Origin: Bacteroidales bacterium
GTDB lineage: Bacteria; Bacteroidota; Bacteroidia; Bacteroidales; JAAYUG01
Length of the DNA: 34,064 nucleotides
Reading direction: 5' to 3'
Assembly (NCBI GenBank): GCA_012517825.1
Contig: JAAYUG010000131.1
Location: 1 to 34,064, forward strand
A model generated the notes under the pieces. That model made no database searches, was not told where the DNA came from, and saw only the letters and a list, made by a program, of their open reading frames with translations. This document shows positions 16,590 to 25,283 of this stretch, one piece after another. Made by a program: the position numbers and the translations under genes. How positions within the stretch are numbered: position 1 is the stretch's first letter; each line of letters begins with the position of its first letter.

Positions 16590-19244
16590 ATGAATAAAAA
16601 AATTTTCCTGTACGCATTCCTTTTCCTGTTTACAGCTTTCGCCGGCCGGGGACAAATTCCGGGTAATCTTGAACCCTCAAAGTATTTTGGTTTTCAACCG
16701 GGAACTGACCGGGAGCTTATCGATTACAACCAGCTGATTACTTACTTCAGTAAGCTGGATGAACAATCTCCGCTCATGAAGATGGAAGAAATCGGTGTAA
16801 GCCCGCTGGGAAAGAAAATGTATGTGGTGTTTATTTCTTCCGAGAAGAACATCCAGCATCTTGACCAGCTGGGAAAGATAAACCGGAAGCTTGCACTGGA
16901 GGCAAACCTGAGCGAACAGGAAAGGAATCAGTTGATCAGCGAAGGAAAGGTATTTGTTCTGGCAACCCTCTCCATGCATTCCGAAGAGGTTGGCCCGTCG
17001 CAGGCCGCACCGATTATAGCCTGGGATCTGGTCAACCTGAAGAAGCCCGGTATGAAAGAGTGGCTTGACCAGGTGGTGTTTATGATGGTTCCCTGCCATA
17101 ATCCTGACGGAATGCAGATGGTTGTTGAAAATTACCGCAAATACAAAGGAACCAAATATGAAGGATGCTCCCTTCCGGGAGTTTATCACAAATATGTGGG
17201 GCACGACAACAACCGGGATTTCATTTCCCTTTCGCAGGAAGATACCAGGGCCATTAACCAGTTGTACAGCAAAAAATGGTTTCCCCAGGTAATGATTGAG
17301 AAGCACCAGATGGGGGCTACGGATGTGCGTTATTTTGCGCCTCCTCCGCATGATCCGATTGCCGAAAATGTGAACGAAGCAATATGGAACTGGATGCGGG
17401 TATTTGGCTCAGCCATGGCCAAAGACATGACCGCCGCCGGTCTGGCGGGCGTGACCCAGGAATACCTGTTCGACGATTACTGGCCGGGTTCTACGGAAAC
17501 GGCCATCTGGAAAAACATGATCGGCATGCTGACCGAATGTGCCAGTGCCAATGTGGCCTCTCCTGTGTGGATTGAGAAGAACGAACTGCAGGTTGACGGC
17601 AAAGGGCTGGGCGATTACAAAAAGAGCATCAACATGCCCCTGCCCTGGCCCGGCGGATGGTGGAGACTGGGCGATATCGTTCAGTACGAAATAGAATCTA
17701 CCTGGTCACTGCTCAGAACAGCCGCCGTGTACCGCGCTGATATCCTCAGACTGCGCAATGACTTGTGCAGAAAAGAAGTGGCCAATGGCCGCAGCATGTC
17801 GCCTGCCTATTACATTCTTCCTGCCGGCCAGCCCGATCAGAGCGAACTGGTCAACCTGGTAAACCTTCTGGATGAGCATGGAATTGATGTTTACGAACTT
17901 GCTTCGGACGTGAAGATCAACAACCTGTTGTTTCACAAAGGCGACATTGCCATACCTCTCGCCCAGCCGTTCCGGCCTTTCATCAAAGAGGTGATGGAAA
18001 AACAAGCCTTTCCCGAACGACACTACACCCCCGGAGGGGAAATGATTCAGCCCTACGACATAACCTCCTGGTCATTGCCCCTGCACAGATCATTGAAATG
18101 CACGGAAATTCCGAAAACAGATGACCTGCTCGATGCTTCCCTCAGGAAGGTTTCCATACCCTATACGCTGAGGATATCGAAATCAGTGCCCTCCGGAAAA
18201 AATACCGTATTGCTCAGTGCAGCCAACAACGGCAGTTTTTCTGCGGCTTTCAGCGCTCTGACCGGCGGGCTGAAAGTGGAGAGAACCGGTACAGCGGTTA
18301 CCATGGGAGAAAATGTTTATCCGTCGGGCAGTTTTGTCATTTCAGCCGGAAAAGAAACCTACGATGCCCTGAACAAACTGGTTCAATCGCTGACGTTCGA
18401 ACCGGTTTTTACCGATCGTAAAAATCTTCCTTCTCTTCAACCGGTCAGGCTTCCTTCCGTAGCACTGGTCGAAAGCTGGTTCCATGATATGGATGCCGGA
18501 TGGACCCGCTTCCTACTGGACCAGTACCATATACCCTATAAAGTTATACGGCCGTCGGACCTTGCCGACCCCAAAAAGGAAATCAAAGCCGATATACTGA
18601 TATTTCCCGACCAGAATAAATCGATTCTGATGGAAGGAAAATACAGAGGAGGAAGCGACAGCTATATGACAGCCGATTATCCTCCTGAGTATGCAAAAAG
18701 AATGGGCAAGAACGGATTGGAAAAAGTGCTCAGGTTTATGAACAAAGGAGGAAGGATTGTCGCCTGGGGAAGGTCTGTCAGTTTGTTTGAAGGAATGCTC
18801 GAAATTAATGAGAATGATACCGTCAGTGATAAAACGGTGAAGGAAGAAAAAGAAGAGTTTGTCCTCCCCTTCCGCGATATTTCGGAGAATTTATCCAGGT
18901 CGGGACTGGTCTGCCCCGGTTCTCTGATGAAAGTCAATTTTCTTCCCGATCATCCCCTGACGTATGGAATGCCTGCATCAGCCGGAGTTTTTTACCGTGG
19001 CCGGCCGGCTTTCCGGACGTTTGTACCCGGGTTCGATATGGACCGCCGGGTGATCGGCAGTTTCCCCGAAAAGGATATCCTTATGAGCGGATACTGCAAC
19101 AAGGAAGAGCTTTTATCAGAACTTCCCACGGCAGTATTGATTACCAAAGGAAAAGGACAGTTGGTGCTTTTCTCCTTTTCACCGGTATTCAGGGCTTCCA
19201 TGCAGGGAAACTACAAATTACTTTTCAATGCCATCCTGATGTAG
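16590..19244 (+). CDS. Secreted zinc carboxypeptidase-like protein, peptidase M14 family
   Basis: An 884-residue exported protein with a signal peptide (MNKKIFLYAFLFLFTAFAG, cleavage near residue 22). The N-terminal third is an M14-type metallopeptidase domain. H-x-x-E is His130/Glu133 in SMHSEEVG, the third zinc ligand is probably His239 in MIEKHQMG, and the general base is probably Glu316 in GMLTECAS. PCHNPDGMQ and NNRDF are also typical. The C-terminal half has no catalytic motif that I recognise; from about residue 630 to 740 it resembles a ThuA/GATase-like alpha/beta fold (ILIFPDQN, GGRIVAWGRS), which is a guess. It probably cleaves C-terminal residues of peptides in the periplasm. Its 3' end overlaps the convergent Mut7-C gene by 27 bases. 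Confidence 0.88.
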   Translation: MNKKIFLYAFLFLFTAFAGRGQIPGNLEPSKYFGFQPGTDRELIDYNQLITYFSKLDEQSPLMKMEEIGVSPLGKKMYVVFISSEKNIQHLDQLGKINRKLALEANLSEQERNQLISEGKVFVLATLSMHSEEVGPSQAAPIIAWDLVNLKKPGMKEWLDQVVFMMVPCHNPDGMQMVVENYRKYKGTKYEGCSLPGVYHKYVGHDNNRDFISLSQEDTRAINQLYSKKWFPQVMIEKHQMGATDVRYFAPPPHDPIAENVNEAIWNWMRVFGSAMAKDMTAAGLAGVTQEYLFDDYWPGSTETAIWKNMIGMLTECASANVASPVWIEKNELQVDGKGLGDYKKSINMPLPWPGGWWRLGDIVQYEIESTWSLLRTAAVYRADILRLRNDLCRKEVANGRSMSPAYYILPAGQPDQSELVNLVNLLDEHGIDVYELASDVKINNLLFHKGDIAIPLAQPFRPFIKEVMEKQAFPERHYTPGGEMIQPYDITSWSLPLHRSLKCTEIPKTDDLLDASLRKVSIPYTLRISKSVPSGKNTVLLSAANNGSFSAAFSALTGGLKVERTGTAVTMGENVYPSGSFVISAGKETYDALNKLVQSLTFEPVFTDRKNLPSLQPVRLPSVALVESWFHDMDAGWTRFLLDQYHIPYKVIRPSDLADPKKEIKADILIFPDQNKSILMEGKYRGGSDSYMTADYPPEYAKRMGKNGLEKVLRFMNKGGRIVAWGRSVSLFEGMLEINENDTVSDKTVKEEKEEFVLPFRDISENLSRSGLVCPGSLMKVNFLPDHPLTYGMPASAGVFYRGRPAFRTFVPGFDMDRRVIGSFPEKDILMSGYCNKEELLSELPTAVLITKGKGQLVLFSFSPVFRASMQGNYKLLFNAILM

Positions 19245-19994
19245 CAAACCTGCGGGAGTTAGCAATTCACTGAGAAATTTCTGCATGCGGCCTACATGGG
19301 AACCTTCCCAGTAGATTTTTCCGCAGGAGGTACAGCAATAAAAGCGGCGATAAAACCGGAACGTACGTTTACTGACCCTGGGTTCGGCTTCTTTCCGCGA
19401 AATCCGTTTAACCTTTCCGTTGCAGCGGGTACAGCGGGAAAACGGTTGGGCCAGTTTGTGCAATGAAAAATAGTTTACCACCTCCTGAATCTGGGTGCGG
19501 GGATTATCGGACCTGATGAAGTAGCCGTGGGTAACACGGTCATTTTTCAGTATTCCGAGGTCGCGGGTCAGGATGATGCGTTTCTGGGAACGGGCAATAT
19601 CAATAATCTCCCTGTCGCCGAGGGAATTTTCATAGACTGTATCGAATCCGGCCAGACGCAGGTACCTGGCCAGCCTTCCCAGGTGGACATCCAGAACAAA
19701 TTTCGGTTTACGCAGAGGCCGGGGCCTGAGATGAGTAACATCCGAAATATCCAGTGTTTCAAAAACAGGATAAACCGATATCTGATCCCCGGGCTGAAGA
19801 TGATGACCGAAGGAAACTGAATTCCCGTTAACCAGAATGAGATCCACTTCGGTATGCGGTACACCGATAGCCTGGATGGCATCCTTCACCGACGGATTGC
19901 CGTTGAAAAGGTAGGGGAAAGCCTTTTGCCGGTACTTCGGCCTCAGAAAATCATTCAGTTCTGCATAAAAGCGGAACATGCAATATTTTTTCAT
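19218..19994 (-). CDS. Mut7-C RNase domain protein with N-terminal ubiquitin-like domain
   Basis: A 258-residue protein of two parts. Residues 1-80 look like the Mut7-C ubiquitin-like (ThiS-related) domain: FRFYAELNDFL, then LILVNGNSVSFGHHLQPGD. The rest is a Mut7-C/PIN-like RNase domain: FVLDVHLGRLARYLRLAGFD, RIILTRDLGIL, then a zinc ribbon CTRCNGK and CTSCGKIYWEGSH. The acidic residues after VLD and TRD are the likely metal ligands. Activity on RNA is inferred from the family. The frame is open to 20015, but ATG 19994 (MKKYCMFRFY) or ATG 19979 fit the domain start better. It follows the permease by fewer than 30 bases and is probably co-transcribed with it. Confidence 0.82.
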   Translation of the reverse strand: MKKYCMFRFYAELNDFLRPKYRQKAFPYLFNGNPSVKDAIQAIGVPHTEVDLILVNGNSVSFGHHLQPGDQISVYPVFETLDISDVTHLRPRPLRKPKFVLDVHLGRLARYLRLAGFDTVYENSLGDREIIDIARSQKRIILTRDLGILKNDRVTHGYFIRSDNPRTQIQEVVNYFSLHKLAQPFSRCTRCNGKVKRISRKEAEPRVSKRTFRFYRRFYCCTSCGKIYWEGSHVGRMQKFLSELLTPAGLLHQDGIEK

Positions 19995-20021
19995 TGCCCG
20001 GATCTTTGAACACACTGCCGT

Positions 20022-21479
20022 TTATCTGGCCGGAGATTTTTCTGCCGATCTTTTCCACAGGAAATACACCGGAATGCCGATAAGAACAATGATCAATCCC
20101 GGCCAGGTAAATTTCGGCTTATAGAAAAGGAGCATCAGCATGACAAAAAGGGAGAAAACCACATACACCGCAGGCAATACAGGATAACCAAAGGCCCTGT
20201 ACAGACGTTCTGCTTCGGGGCGTTTTTTGCGGAGAATGTATATGGCTGAAATAATCAGGACATTAAAGATCATAACGGCAAAGATGACATAGTCGAGCAA
20301 ATCGCTGTACGTGCCGGAAAGACAAAGAAGGATACCCCACACACCCTGAACAGCCAGCCCGATGGCAGGAACATTACGGCGGCTCAATATACCCGTCCTC
20401 CGGAAGAAAAGTCCGTCCTGTGCCATGGCATAGTAAACCCTGGCCCCGGTAAGAATAATACCATTGTTGCAACCGAAAGTTGAGATAACCACTGCCAGGG
20501 CCATAATGATTTCAGCCGGTTTTCCGAGAATCTGGTACATGGAAGCAGTACCCACCCTGTCTTCGGCAGCGTACTGGATACCCCGGGCTGCCGCCGTAAG
20601 GCCTTCCGGATCGCCCCGCAACGGAAGGGATTTCAGGTACACCACATTTACAAGAAAATAGAGAAGTGTAACGATTACTGTACCGAGAAACAGGCTGACA
20701 GGGATGGTCTTTTTCGGATTGATCACTTCGGCCGAAGCAAAGGTTACATTGTACCATGCATCAGCCGAAAAAAGGCTTCCGACCATGGCCGTGGCAAGGG
20801 TTGCCATCAGGGCAAATCCGGTGAGGGATGAAAGAGGATCGGAAGGGTTGCTTCCCCGGGTATTCCATATTCCCTGCGGATTCTGGTCTGCAATGCCTGT
20901 GCCCCGTAACACCCAGAAACCAATAAGAACAAAAAGAATCAAAATGGCAGCTTTGGTGAAGGTAAAGATATTCTGCACCCATTTTCCTTCCTCTACCCCC
21001 CTCATATTGACCCAGGTAAGAAAAACAATGGATGCAATGGCCACAAAGTGAACGGCTGTTACTTTCACCACACCGAGATCCAGCAGAATGTTGGCTTCGG
21101 AAATAGAAGGAATCAGCACACCGAGGTATTTGGCAAAAGCCATACCCACTGCGGCAATTGTGCCGGTCTGTATAACCAGAAACAAGGTCCATCCGTAGAG
21201 AAATCCGAACAAAGGGGAATAGGCTTCCCTGAGGTACACATAGATACCGCCGGCCTGAGGCATCATGGCGGCAAGCTCACCATAGCTTATTGCTGCAATC
21301 ACCGTCATAATGCCCGTCAGAGCCCAGGCCACCAGCAGCCAGCCGGGTGAAGCAAGCTCGCGGGCCATATCGGCACTTACAATAAAGATACCCGACCCAA
21401 TCATCGATCCCATCACCAGCATGGTGGAATCGAAAACATTCAGCCGCCGTTTAAATTCATATCGAACCGTATCTGCCAT
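20022..21479 (-). CDS. APC-family amino acid permease
   Basis: A 485-residue inner-membrane transporter of the amino acid-polyamine-organocation superfamily with about twelve membrane segments. The first helix carries the family substrate-site motif MGSMIGSGIF, and the second the signature YGELAAMMPQAGGIYVYLRE. Length and the closing helices (YVVFSLFVMLMLLFY, GLIIVLIGIPVYFLW) resemble the LAT-like group of exchangers. The substrate cannot be read from sequence. It is the first gene of a minus-strand pair with the Mut7-C gene, and diverges from the lipocalin-like lipoprotein gene. Confidence 0.92.
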   Translation of the reverse strand: MADTVRYEFKRRLNVFDSTMLVMGSMIGSGIFIVSADMARELASPGWLLVAWALTGIMTVIAAISYGELAAMMPQAGGIYVYLREAYSPLFGFLYGWTLFLVIQTGTIAAVGMAFAKYLGVLIPSISEANILLDLGVVKVTAVHFVAIASIVFLTWVNMRGVEEGKWVQNIFTFTKAAILILFVLIGFWVLRGTGIADQNPQGIWNTRGSNPSDPLSSLTGFALMATLATAMVGSLFSADAWYNVTFASAEVINPKKTIPVSLFLGTVIVTLLYFLVNVVYLKSLPLRGDPEGLTAAARGIQYAAEDRVGTASMYQILGKPAEIIMALAVVISTFGCNNGIILTGARVYYAMAQDGLFFRRTGILSRRNVPAIGLAVQGVWGILLCLSGTYSDLLDYVIFAVMIFNVLIISAIYILRKKRPEAERLYRAFGYPVLPAVYVVFSLFVMLMLLFYKPKFTWPGLIIVLIGIPVYFLWKRSAEKSPAR

Positions 21480-21584
21480 TGAACAAAAATTTGCTTTTGT
21501 AAATATGCAGAATTTTCCCTTTCGTCAAAAAATATTACCAAACAGAAACCTTAAAAAACATTCTTTCGTTAAGTGGAAATGAAG

Positions 21585-21592
21585 TATCTTTA
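21585..21592 (+). promoter_or_regulatory. -7 element for the lipocalin-like gene
   Basis: TATCTTTA matches seven of eight bases of TAnnTTTG and ends 30 bases before ATG 21623. TTTC at 21564-21567 is a possible -33 box at 17 bases. Confidence 0.45.
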
Positions 21593-21622
21593 AAATGCAT
21601 TATTAACCAAAACCCTTGTATC

Positions 21623-22030
21623 ATGAAAAAAATCCGTTTCGCAATGCTTTTCGGAATGTTGGCTTTACTGCTTCTGGGCTGCAGTAAAGACGACGAATTT
21701 TCCATTATTGGCAAATGGAACATTGACAAGATCACCGTGAGTTATTATCAGGGGTCGACCCTGGTTCAGACCTATTCGCAGGTAGATTCTCCGGATAATG
21801 ATCTGGGCTGGATAGAGTTCAAAGACGGAGGAACAGGCGTTGATAATGAAAACGGAACGTTTACCTGGACATTAAGCGGGAGCAATTTAACCGTAGTTAC
21901 GGAAAATGAAACCCTTGACCTGAAACTCACCACCAAGGAAAAAAAGAAACTGGTCGGGGAAGCTACTCAGACAATTACTGAAGAGAATGTAACTTACACG
22001 CTCAAGACAGTGATCGAACTCTCCAGGTAA
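21623..22030 (+). CDS. Lipocalin-like lipoprotein
   Basis: A 135-residue lipoprotein: MKKIRFAMLFGMLALLLLGC gives a good lipobox with lipidated Cys20. SKDDEF follows, whose acidic residues after Cys fit the Bacteroidota lipoprotein export signal for the cell surface. The mature part begins FSIIGKWNIDKITV and alternates beta strands (GWIEFKDGGTG, TFTWTLSGSNLTVV), as in the small lipocalin-like proteins of this phylum. Ligand and role are unknown. It has its own promoter and a strong terminator, so it is monocistronic. Confidence 0.82.
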   Translation: MKKIRFAMLFGMLALLLLGCSKDDEFSIIGKWNIDKITVSYYQGSTLVQTYSQVDSPDNDLGWIEFKDGGTGVDNENGTFTWTLSGSNLTVVTENETLDLKLTTKEKKKLVGEATQTITEENVTYTLKTVIELSR

Positions 22031-22109
22031 TTTCTCACAGGGTGCTTCAGGAAGTATTTATTCCAAATTCTTCAATTGAAAAACTCAATTGAGAATCTCG
22101 GTTTATTGG

Positions 22110-22151
22110 ATCAGGCAAACGATCTTCGGATGGTTTGCCTGATTTTATTTT
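22110..22151 (+). terminator. Terminator with UUCG loop between the lipocalin-like gene and ndk
   Basis: ATCAGGCAAAC (22110-22120) pairs perfectly with GTTTGCCTGAT (22133-22143). The inner part adds a short stem closed by a C-TTCG-G tetraloop, with one mismatch between. TTTATTTT follows on the plus strand and overlaps the ndk stop codon. On the minus strand it has no T run. Confidence 0.75.
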
Positions 22152-22576
22152 ACTTCAGGGAAACGTTCGTAAAGCGGAAAAAAGAAATTGCATTCAAACT
22201 GGGCATGTTCATCGCTGTCGGATCCATGCACTGCATTGTCGCGAACATCGTTTCCGTAAAGCTGCCTGATGGTTCCGGCAGCAGCCTTTGAAGGGTCGGT
22301 AGAACCGATGAAATTACGGTAGGCTTCCACAGCATCTTCCTTTTCGAGAATGGCCACCACCACCGGGCCGGAAATCATATATTGTACAAGGCCTTCGTAG
22401 AATGGTTTCCCTTCGTGCACAGCATAAAAGGCACGGGCCTGTGCCTCTGTCATCTGCAGCATCTTCAGGGCAGTCAACCGAAATCCTGCTTCCGAAATTT
22501 TGCCGAGAATGGCTCCTGTATGATTGCTCCGTACCGCACCGGGCTTAATGATTGTAAGGGTATAACGTCCGTTCAT
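22145..22576 (-). CDS. ndk: Nucleoside diphosphate kinase
   Basis: Ndk exchanges the gamma phosphate between nucleoside tri- and diphosphates through a phosphohistidine. The 143-residue sequence is full length, opens YTLTIIKPGAV, and has His117 in the active-site signature NAVHGSDS. The Arg and Lys residues of the nucleotide site (KPGAV, the Arg of GTIRQLYG) are present. It stands alone on the minus strand, divergent from the nrnA-like gene. Confidence 0.97.
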   Translation of the reverse strand: MNGRYTLTIIKPGAVRSNHTGAILGKISEAGFRLTALKMLQMTEAQARAFYAVHEGKPFYEGLVQYMISGPVVVAILEKEDAVEAYRNFIGSTDPSKAAAGTIRQLYGNDVRDNAVHGSDSDEHAQFECNFFFPLYERFPEVK

Positions 22577-22594
22577 TGTTCACAGCGTTTTTCC

Positions 22595-22602
22595 CAAAAA
22601 TA
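22595..22602 (-). promoter_or_regulatory. -7 element for ndk
   Basis: On the minus strand TATTTTTG matches TAnnTTTG exactly, 18 bases before the ndk ATG. No clear -33 box. Confidence 0.5.
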
Positions 22603-22675
22603 AACATTTTTGTTTCAGTCGGGCCAGTTGAGGGGAGAATTCTTCTTCCTGTTGCTCAATTCGTAAAAAACCTGT

Positions 22676-22701
22676 ACGTTTGGTATTTTTGTACCAAACG
22701 T
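22676..22701. promoter_or_regulatory. Palindrome overlapping the nrnA promoter (operator candidate)
   Basis: ACGTTTGGTA (22676-22685) and TACCAAACGT (22692-22701) are perfect 10-base inverted repeats separated by six bases. The -7 element TATTTTTG (22684-22691) lies across the centre, and the start codon is 13 bases downstream. This is where a dimeric regulator would block or assist polymerase; equally, the RNA could form a hairpin just ahead of the start codon. No regulator gene is adjacent. Confidence 0.5.
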
Positions 22702-22713
22702 TATTGACAGATA

Positions 22714-23730
22714 ATGAAGGAGGAATTTGTTCAGAAATTCAGGGAGCTAACCGAATCAGCACGCCGTCCGGCAGTGATTACCCATTTTGACCCTGACGGG
22801 GATGCCGTTGGTTCTGCTCTGGGGATGGCTCTGTATCTTCAGAAAAAAGTGAAGAACAAAGTACCTGTTCTTATTCCCAATACAGACCCGGCTTTCCTGC
22901 AATGGTTGCCGGGCCATGACCAGGTGGTTTTTTACGACCGCGACCCCGAAGCCTGTGCCAGGGTAATTCAGGCTTCCGATTTACTGATTCTGGTGGACTT
23001 CAATGTCAGGAACCGTCTGAAGAAAATGGAACCCTGCGTTTTTGCATCCCGTATTCCTTCCGTTCTCATCGACCATCATCCCGATCCCGACCTTCCGGCC
23101 ATACTCGTGATATCGGATACGGAACGAAGTTCAACCGCCGAGCTGATCTACGATCTGATCATGAGATGCGGAGATGCGGAATTGATTGATACCGACATTG
23201 CCGTTAATCTGTTTACAGGAATTATGACCGATACGGGCTGTTTCAGTTACAATGCATCGCGCCCCCGTACCTTTGAAATTACGGCACAACTTCTGCAGTA
23301 TCCCTTTAACAAGGATACGGTGTACCGGAATGTGTACGATTTCTATTCCGAACAGAGGATGCGGCTCATGGGATACTGCCTGCATCAAAAAATGAAAGTG
23401 ATTCCCGGGTGCCGAACAGCCTATATTGCTCTTACCCGTAAAGAACTGGAAGACTTCCATCATGAACCCGGCGATACGGAAGGATTTGTGAACCTTCCCT
23501 TTTCCATCCGGGGGACGCTGGTAACAGCACTTTTTACGGAAAAGGATGACCATGTAAAAATTTCGTTTCGCTCAAGGGGCAGTTTTGCCGTCAACACCTT
23601 TGCCAGCCGCTATTTTTCAGGTGGTGGACATTTTCACGCTGCCGGCGGGGAATATCCTCTGCCGCTGGATGCTGCCGTTCAGAAATTTACCGAGATGATT
23701 CAACAACATAAGGATGAAATCAGGGATTAA
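22714..23730 (+). CDS. DHH-family phosphoesterase, NrnA-like (nanoRNase / pAp phosphatase)
   Basis: A 338-residue DHH-DHHA1 protein. NrnA-type enzymes degrade short oligoribonucleotides, some also hydrolyse 3'-phosphoadenosine 5'-phosphate or cyclic dinucleotide products, using two metal ions. Visible motifs are HFDPDGDAVGSALG (motif I), LILVDFN (motif II), LIDHHPD (the DHH motif) and the Asp of TGIMTDTGCFS. The DHHA1 domain ends with GGGHFHAAGG, the substrate-binding loop. Which substrate is preferred cannot be read from sequence. It overlaps the first FKBP gene by 17 bases and is probably co-transcribed with it. Confidence 0.93.
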   Translation: MKEEFVQKFRELTESARRPAVITHFDPDGDAVGSALGMALYLQKKVKNKVPVLIPNTDPAFLQWLPGHDQVVFYDRDPEACARVIQASDLLILVDFNVRNRLKKMEPCVFASRIPSVLIDHHPDPDLPAILVISDTERSSTAELIYDLIMRCGDAELIDTDIAVNLFTGIMTDTGCFSYNASRPRTFEITAQLLQYPFNKDTVYRNVYDFYSEQRMRLMGYCLHQKMKVIPGCRTAYIALTRKELEDFHHEPGDTEGFVNLPFSIRGTLVTALFTEKDDHVKISFRSRGSFAVNTFASRYFSGGGHFHAAGGEYPLPLDAAVQKFTEMIQQHKDEIRD

Positions 23731-24253
23731 GACGTGCCCCTTAGTACTGACCATTTTCCTTCTGATCGTTGCCGGCTGTAAAAACCCCGCTCCTGAGGAA
23801 AATACCAGGAAACCGTTCACAGAAGACGATCTGGTGCGGGTAAACAGGTATCTTGTAGAAAAAGATCACAAGGCGATCCGCAGGTTTATCGAACGCCAGG
23901 GCTGGAAAATGCAGCAAACCGCAACGGGACTATGGTACGAAATTATCGAACACGGGCACGGACCTGCGGGATGCAAAGGGTGCATGGCTGTTCTTTCCTA
24001 TAAAGTCAGTCTTCTCGACGGAACCCTTTGTTACAGTTCGGGCAAGGACGGGCTGAAAGAATTTCTTATCGGTCAGGGCGGTGTGGAATCAGGCCTGGAG
24101 GAAGCCATTCTTCTGCTTCATCAGGGCGACAGTGCCCGGCTGGTGTTACCGCCTTACCTGGCTCATGGCCTCACCGGCGATCAGAAAAAGATACCCGGCA
24201 GAGCATCACTGGTTTATGAACTCAGGGTGCTTCGGATCATTCCGGCTCAATGA
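23714..24253 (+). CDS. FKBP-type peptidyl-prolyl isomerase lipoprotein (GldI-like)
   Basis: A 179-residue lipoprotein with signal peptide and lipobox VAGC (Cys22). The N-terminal helical part is followed by an FKBP-like domain from about residue 75 (GLWYEIIEHGHGP to the closing LVYELRVLRI). The FKBP core is recognisable from VSLLDGTLCYSSG, VESGLEEAILLLHQGD and LVLPPYLAHG. The usual aromatic residues of the active pocket are only partly present, so strong isomerase activity is not certain. It overlaps the end of the nrnA-like gene (start ATG 23714), and the second FKBP gene follows 112 bases later. Confidence 0.85.
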   Translation: MKSGIKTCPLVLTIFLLIVAGCKNPAPEENTRKPFTEDDLVRVNRYLVEKDHKAIRRFIERQGWKMQQTATGLWYEIIEHGHGPAGCKGCMAVLSYKVSLLDGTLCYSSGKDGLKEFLIGQGGVESGLEEAILLLHQGDSARLVLPPYLAHGLTGDQKKIPGRASLVYELRVLRIIPAQ

Positions 24254-24315
24254 CCTGTTTACCGAAATCCTGAAGCTGACGCAACCCGAACAAAGGAATT
24301 TGCGTCTGATTAGTG

Positions 24316-24323
24316 TATATTTG
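24316..24323 (+). promoter_or_regulatory. -7 element for the second FKBP gene
   Basis: TATATTTG matches TAnnTTTG exactly, 42 bases before ATG 24366. TTTG at 24299-24302 is only 13 bases upstream, too close for a normal -33 box. Confidence 0.5.
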
Positions 24324-24365
24324 CAAACACTGATTCAAAAAATTTGAACAACAAACCAAAGGATT

Positions 24366-25283
24366 ATGAAAAAGAGTCTTTTTTTCTTCGTGGCCTCGCT
24401 GACAGTTTTTTCTGTGCTTTTTACGGCCTGCAATAAGAGCGATAATACCGATGAGCTGAAAGCCAATGAACAGCGCCTGCTGGTTAAATATCTTTCCGAT
24501 CATAACATAACGGTCCAGCCTACGGCCAGCGGGTTGTACTATATTGAAACCGACACCGGTACGGGGATTCAGCCCGTTATGGGGGATATGGTTCTGATGA
24601 ACTACACCCTGAAAATCATCTCTGACAAAATTGTTGCTACCAGTGATAAGCAAACAGCCATCGATAACGGCATAGTCCAGGAATATTATCTGTATGGCCC
24701 ACAGAAATACATTCTTCAGGAAAACCGGTATGAGAAAGGCCTTCAGGAAGGCATACTGATGATGAAGGAAGGAAGCAAGGCTACGATGATTATTCCCAGC
24801 AGTCTATCATACGGAGGTCTCGGCATGCCCTGGCTGGGAGTTTCGCCTTACTCTACCCTGATCTACAATATAGAACTTCTGCGTGTGATTAAAAACCCGG
24901 ATGCATTTGAAAGGGAGCAGATTGCTGCATACCTCGATACCACATCAATAACAGTGGCCGATTCAACAGCCGATGGATTGTATCATATTATTGACAAGGC
25001 CGGTACAGGCGATCTTCCAACTACCGGAACCATTGTGAAAGTAAACTATAAATTGTATCTGATTGATGGTCGAAAACTTGCAGAGAATAGTCCTGATCAA
25101 CCCTTTTCCTATTCGGTTGGTTCAGCTGGCTATATTGAAGGATGGGACAAAGGAATCCGTCTGACCCGGAAAGGCGAAAAATGCCGGATTATTATCCCCT
25201 GGTACAAAGCTTACGGAAAATCAGGTTTTCAGGTTATACCCCCATACAGTACCTTATTGTATGTTCTGGAACGGGTTGACTGA
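24366..25283 (+). CDS. Lipoprotein with two FKBP-like domains
   Basis: A 305-residue lipoprotein with lipobox FTAC (Cys22). It holds two FKBP-like units. The first runs from about residue 45 to 178 (GLYYIETDTGTG, KGLQEGILMMKEGSKATMII, YSTLIYNIELLRV), the second from about 185 to 305 (GLYHIIDKAGTGD, GWDKGIRLTRKGEKCRIIIP, PPYSTLLYVLERVD). The first unit is closer to the preceding gene in having an inserted region before KGLQEG, the second is nearer canonical FKBP. Role is presumably folding of exported or surface proteins. Its stop codon abuts that of convergent rsmI, and its terminator lies inside rsmI. Confidence 0.87.
   Translation: MKKSLFFFVASLTVFSVLFTACNKSDNTDELKANEQRLLVKYLSDHNITVQPTASGLYYIETDTGTGIQPVMGDMVLMNYTLKIISDKIVATSDKQTAIDNGIVQEYYLYGPQKYILQENRYEKGLQEGILMMKEGSKATMIIPSSLSYGGLGMPWLGVSPYSTLIYNIELLRVIKNPDAFEREQIAAYLDTTSITVADSTADGLYHIIDKAGTGDLPTTGTIVKVNYKLYLIDGRKLAENSPDQPFSYSVGSAGYIEGWDKGIRLTRKGEKCRIIIPWYKAYGKSGFQVIPPYSTLLYVLERVD

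Noticed and set aside
22072-22095. Two CAATTG palindromes before the terminator at 22110.
   Set aside because: Short, AT-rich, and located after the lipocalin-like gene where a regulatory role is unlikely.
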